From CAZGQY01 sp964528035 (GTDB lineage: Bacteria > Pseudomonadota > Gammaproteobacteria > Methylococcales > UBA1147): DNA of 18,566 nucleotides. Shown in pieces: positions 16,204 to 18,566 of this stretch. Within the stretch, counting starts at the first letter, position 1. Each line of letters opens with the position of its first letter. The notes beneath the pieces are model-generated. The model worked only from the letters and a program-made list of their open reading frames with translations. It was not told the DNA's origin and searched no databases. The DNA lies in the NCBI GenBank assembly GCA_964528035.1, contig CAZGQY010000072.1:1-18566 (forward strand), in the 5' to 3' direction. Both the position numbers and the translations under genes were made by a program.

Positions 16204-17358
16204 ATGTCAACAACGAGTCGAAAATTAATTGTACACGTTATTTATCGATTGGGCGTAGGTGGATTAGAAAATGGTTTGGTTAATCTAATCAACACAATGC
16301 CTGCCAATCGATATCGACATGTAATTATATGTCTCAAGGACTCGACGGATTTTCAATCGCGTATTAAACATGAAGATGTAGAAATATTTTCTTTGCATCG
16401 AAAAGAGGGCAAGGATTGGCGTGTATTTTTCAAAATATATCGATTATTTCGTCAACTTCAACCCGATATTGTTCATACTCGAAACCTGGCGGCAATCGAA
16501 TGCCAAATTCCGGCTTATCTGGCGGGAGTTAAGTGCAGGGTACATGGAGAACATGGTTGGGACGTTTATGATCCCGACGGTAGCAATAAGAAGTATCAGT
16601 GGTTGCGGCGTATCCTGAAGCAATTTATTCATTGTTTCATTCCGTTGTCTCATGAGCTTGAAGATTATTTGCGCAATAGGGTGTATGTTTCGGAATCTAA
16701 AATTTCGCGAATATGTAATGGGGTGGATACGACAAAGTTCTATGGTGTTCCTGGTGAAAAAAAGCGGATAGACGGATGCCCCTTTAATCCATCTGACTAC
16801 CTTCTGATCGGGACTGTCGGTCGTATGCATGGAGTAAAAGACCAGTTGAATCTGGTTAACGCATTTCTGAGAGTGGTGAAACAAAACGATCAATGGCATA
16901 AATCTCCACGACTGATTCTGGTGGGAGAGGGCCCGTTACGAGAAGAATCTATTGATTTATTAAAATCGGAAAACGCGGAGCAACTTGCGTGGTTGCCGGG
17001 TGCCAGAGAGGATATTGCGGATGTGTTGCGTGGACTGGATATATTCGTATTGCCGTCCCTCGCGGAAGGTATTTCGAATACTATTCTGGAAGCCATGGCC
17101 AGTGGTTTGCCAGTCATTGCGACAAATGTAGGAGGTAATGCCCATTTGATCGATAATGGCACTACCGGTTTGATTGTGCCAAAACAGAATTCTATTGCAT
17201 TGGCGTCAGCAATTGAAACCTACGGACAGGATTACGGGCTAAGGGTTGAACACGCCACAAAAGGATTACAACGCATTAAAGATAATTTTAGTTTGGATAA
17301 CATGGTTGCGGAGTATATTTCCATGTATGAGCGGGTTTGCTTGCAGCAATCTCAGTGA
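16204..17358 (+). CDS. XrtA-locus GT4 glycosyltransferase
   Basis: This 384-residue GT-B sugar transferase resembles the PEP-CTERM/EpsH1-associated family (TIGR03088, from memory). The N-terminal domain carries HVIYRLGVGGLENGLVNLIN (11-30), which fixes the start at the ATG at 16204 rather than the open frame from 16165 inside the exosortase gene. The nucleotide-sugar-binding domain has GTVGRMHGVKDQ and the EX7E motif EGISNTILEAM (Glu288 and Glu296), followed by GLPVIATNVGG. It probably adds one sugar to the lipid-linked repeat unit on the cytoplasmic face. The donor sugar cannot be predicted. The Shine-Dalgarno is poorly placed (AGGA almost abutting the ATG), so coupling to the exosortase gene is likely. 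Confidence 0.88.
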   Translation: MSTTSRKLIVHVIYRLGVGGLENGLVNLINTMPANRYRHVIICLKDSTDFQSRIKHEDVEIFSLHRKEGKDWRVFFKIYRLFRQLQPDIVHTRNLAAIECQIPAYLAGVKCRVHGEHGWDVYDPDGSNKKYQWLRRILKQFIHCFIPLSHELEDYLRNRVYVSESKISRICNGVDTTKFYGVPGEKKRIDGCPFNPSDYLLIGTVGRMHGVKDQLNLVNAFLRVVKQNDQWHKSPRLILVGEGPLREESIDLLKSENAEQLAWLPGAREDIADVLRGLDIFVLPSLAEGISNTILEAMASGLPVIATNVGGNAHLIDNGTTGLIVPKQNSIALASAIETYGQDYGLRVEHATKGLQRIKDNFSLDNMVAEYISMYERVCLQQSQ

Positions 17359-17365
17359 ATGAATC

Positions 17366-17379
17366 AATAGTCGACTATT
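17366..17379. promoter_or_regulatory. Perfect 14-base palindrome before the amidotransferase gene
   Basis: AATAGTCGACTATT is a perfect palindrome with no spacer, just upstream of the AAGGG ribosome binding site (17380-17384). It could be a small operator or a hairpin affecting translation, or it could be chance. No promoter hexamers are clear nearby. Confidence 0.2.
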
Positions 17380-17390
17380 AAGGGTTTCAA

Positions 17391-18566
17391 ATGTGTGGAA
17401 TTGTAGGTATTTTCGATACAACGGGTAAGAGTGTAATCAATCGGGAATTGTTGTCTCGCATGAATGAAACTCAGTTTCATCGCGGTCCTGACGAAGGTGG
17501 AGTACACACTGAACCCGGTTTGGGCCTGGCTCACAGACGATTATCAATTATCGATTTGTCTTCGGGGCAACAACCTCTTTTTAATGAAGATAAAACAGTT
17601 GTCGTTACTTATAACGGGGAGATTTATAATTTTGCTGAATTGTCGGTGGAGTTGAAGTCCCTGGGGCATCGGTTTTCAACGCATAGTGATACAGAGGTTA
17701 TTGTTCACGCCTGGGAAGAATGGGGAGAAAAATGTGTACAGCGATTTAGAGGGATGTTCGCGTTTGCGGTTTGGGATCGTAATCAGCAGACCTTGTTTCT
17801 AGCCCGTGACCGACTGGGGATAAAGCCTCTGTTCTATGCGTTTTTGCCGAATCATCAGTTGATATTTGGTTCAGAATTAAAATCATTGATGAAGCATCCC
17901 GATTTACCAAGAGAGTTATCCGATACTGCAATCGAGGACTATTTTGCATTTGGCTACGTGCCTGATCCGAAGACTATATTTCGCAGTGTTTTAAAATTAC
18001 CGCCAGGATTTTGTTTGACGGTAAAACGTGATGGAAAAATTCCTGATCCGGTTCAATATTGGGATATACCGTTTTCTGGATCTGTCGCTGGAGAGCAACA
18101 GGCTATCGAGGAAGAATTGATTCATCGGTTTGATGAGGCGGTACAGATTCGATTGGTCTCAGAAGTACCACTGGGTGCTTTTTTATCGGGTGGCGTGGAT
18201 TCCAGCGGGGTTGTGGCGATGATGGCAAATGCGTCTGAATCGCCTGTTAATACCTGTTCGATTTCATTCGGTAACCCTGAATATAACGAGACACAATTCG
18301 CACAAATGATTGTCGACCGTTATCAGACCAATCATGCCATTGAGCAGGTTGAACCCAATGATTATGATCTGGTCGATAAGCTCGCGGGTCTATATGACGA
18401 ACCGTATGCGGATAGTTCTGCGATGCCAACCTATAGAGTGTGTGAGCTAGCGAGGAAGCGTGTAACTGTCGCATTGTCCGGAGACGGGGGCGATGAAAAT
18501 CTGGCAGGCTATAGGCGGCACCGATGGCATATGAATGAAGAAATGATTCGATCCAGGGTGCCGGGT
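17391..18566 (+). CDS. XrtA-locus asparagine-synthase-like amidotransferase (3' truncated by window)
   Basis: The frame is open from the ATG at 17391 to the last base (392 codons), so the gene continues past the window; relatives have about 630 residues. It is a class II glutamine amidotransferase/asparagine synthase of the exosortase A-associated type (TIGR03108, from memory). It probably amidates an acidic sugar or peptide group of the exopolysaccharide rather than making free asparagine. Cys2 in MCGIVGIFD is the glutaminase nucleophile. RGPDEGG (31-37), NGEIYN (75-80) and the channel-region residues ARDRLGIKPLFY follow. The synthetase domain has the ATP-pyrophosphatase loop SGGVDSS (266-272) and SGDGGDE (363-369). 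AAGGG at 17380-17384, spaced 6 bases, supports the start. Confidence 0.9.
   Translation, partial: MCGIVGIFDTTGKSVINRELLSRMNETQFHRGPDEGGVHTEPGLGLAHRRLSIIDLSSGQQPLFNEDKTVVVTYNGEIYNFAELSVELKSLGHRFSTHSDTEVIVHAWEEWGEKCVQRFRGMFAFAVWDRNQQTLFLARDRLGIKPLFYAFLPNHQLIFGSELKSLMKHPDLPRELSDTAIEDYFAFGYVPDPKTIFRSVLKLPPGFCLTVKRDGKIPDPVQYWDIPFSGSVAGEQQAIEEELIHRFDEAVQIRLVSEVPLGAFLSGGVDSSGVVAMMANASESPVNTCSISFGNPEYNETQFAQMIVDRYQTNHAIEQVEPNDYDLVDKLAGLYDEPYADSSAMPTYRVCELARKRVTVALSGDGGDENLAGYRRHRWHMNEEMIRSRVPG

Noticed and set aside
1..18566. CRISPR arrays, tRNA or rRNA genes, integrases or transposases
   Set aside because: I found no regularly spaced direct repeats, no tRNA-like T-loop and acceptor pairing, no rRNA-like sequence, and no recombinase among the translated frames.

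Overview
The window is the 5' part of a Gram-negative exopolysaccharide/protein-sorting locus of the exosortase A (XrtA, EpsH-type, PEP-CTERM) class. A lipoprotein export subunit, an outer-membrane beta barrel with a C-terminal Phe, and the XrtA gene set itself point to a proteobacterium. The moderately AT-rich composition and the E. coli-like Aas fusion enzyme suggest an environmental or marine gammaproteobacterium. I cannot name the genus.

Layout. Positions 1-338 are non-coding and open with a large imperfect palindrome. A minus-strand alpha/beta hydrolase follows (339-998). A divergent intergenic region with a plausible promoter leads to a two-gene operon: an Aas-like acyltransferase/acyl-ACP synthetase (1253-3400) and a class I/II aminotransferase (3409-4566). 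A 382-base AT-rich gap precedes the exopolysaccharide locus proper. From 4949 to the window end all genes are on the plus strand: export lipoprotein, chain-length determinant, tyrosine autokinase, outer-membrane barrel protein, XrtA-locus ATPase, UDP-GlcNAc 2-epimerase, polysaccharide deacetylase, FemAB-like protein, exosortase fused to an EpsI domain, a GT4 glycosyltransferase, and a glutamine-dependent asparagine-synthase-like amidotransferase cut by the window end.

How they work together (family knowledge plus inference). WecB makes UDP-ManNAc. The glycosyltransferase and the amidotransferase build or decorate the glycan. The chain-length protein and the tyrosine kinase control polymer length. 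The export lipoprotein, and perhaps the barrel protein, carry the polymer across the outer membrane, and the deacetylase trims it. The exosortase cleaves PEP-CTERM proteins, which are probably anchored or glycosylated with the product. No PEP-CTERM substrate and no PrsK/PrsR regulator lie inside the window.

The system class is already known; what is unusual is local. (1) A 130-base MITE-like element with long terminal inverted repeats and a perfect 8-base target duplication sits at the 3' end of the deacetylase gene and supplies its stop codon. (2) A short in-frame stretch just before the exosortase looks like the 3' stump of a lost glycosyltransferase gene, where many XrtA loci carry one. 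(3) A 43-residue glycine-rich tract interrupts the export lipoprotein. (4) A large imperfect palindrome lies at the left edge.
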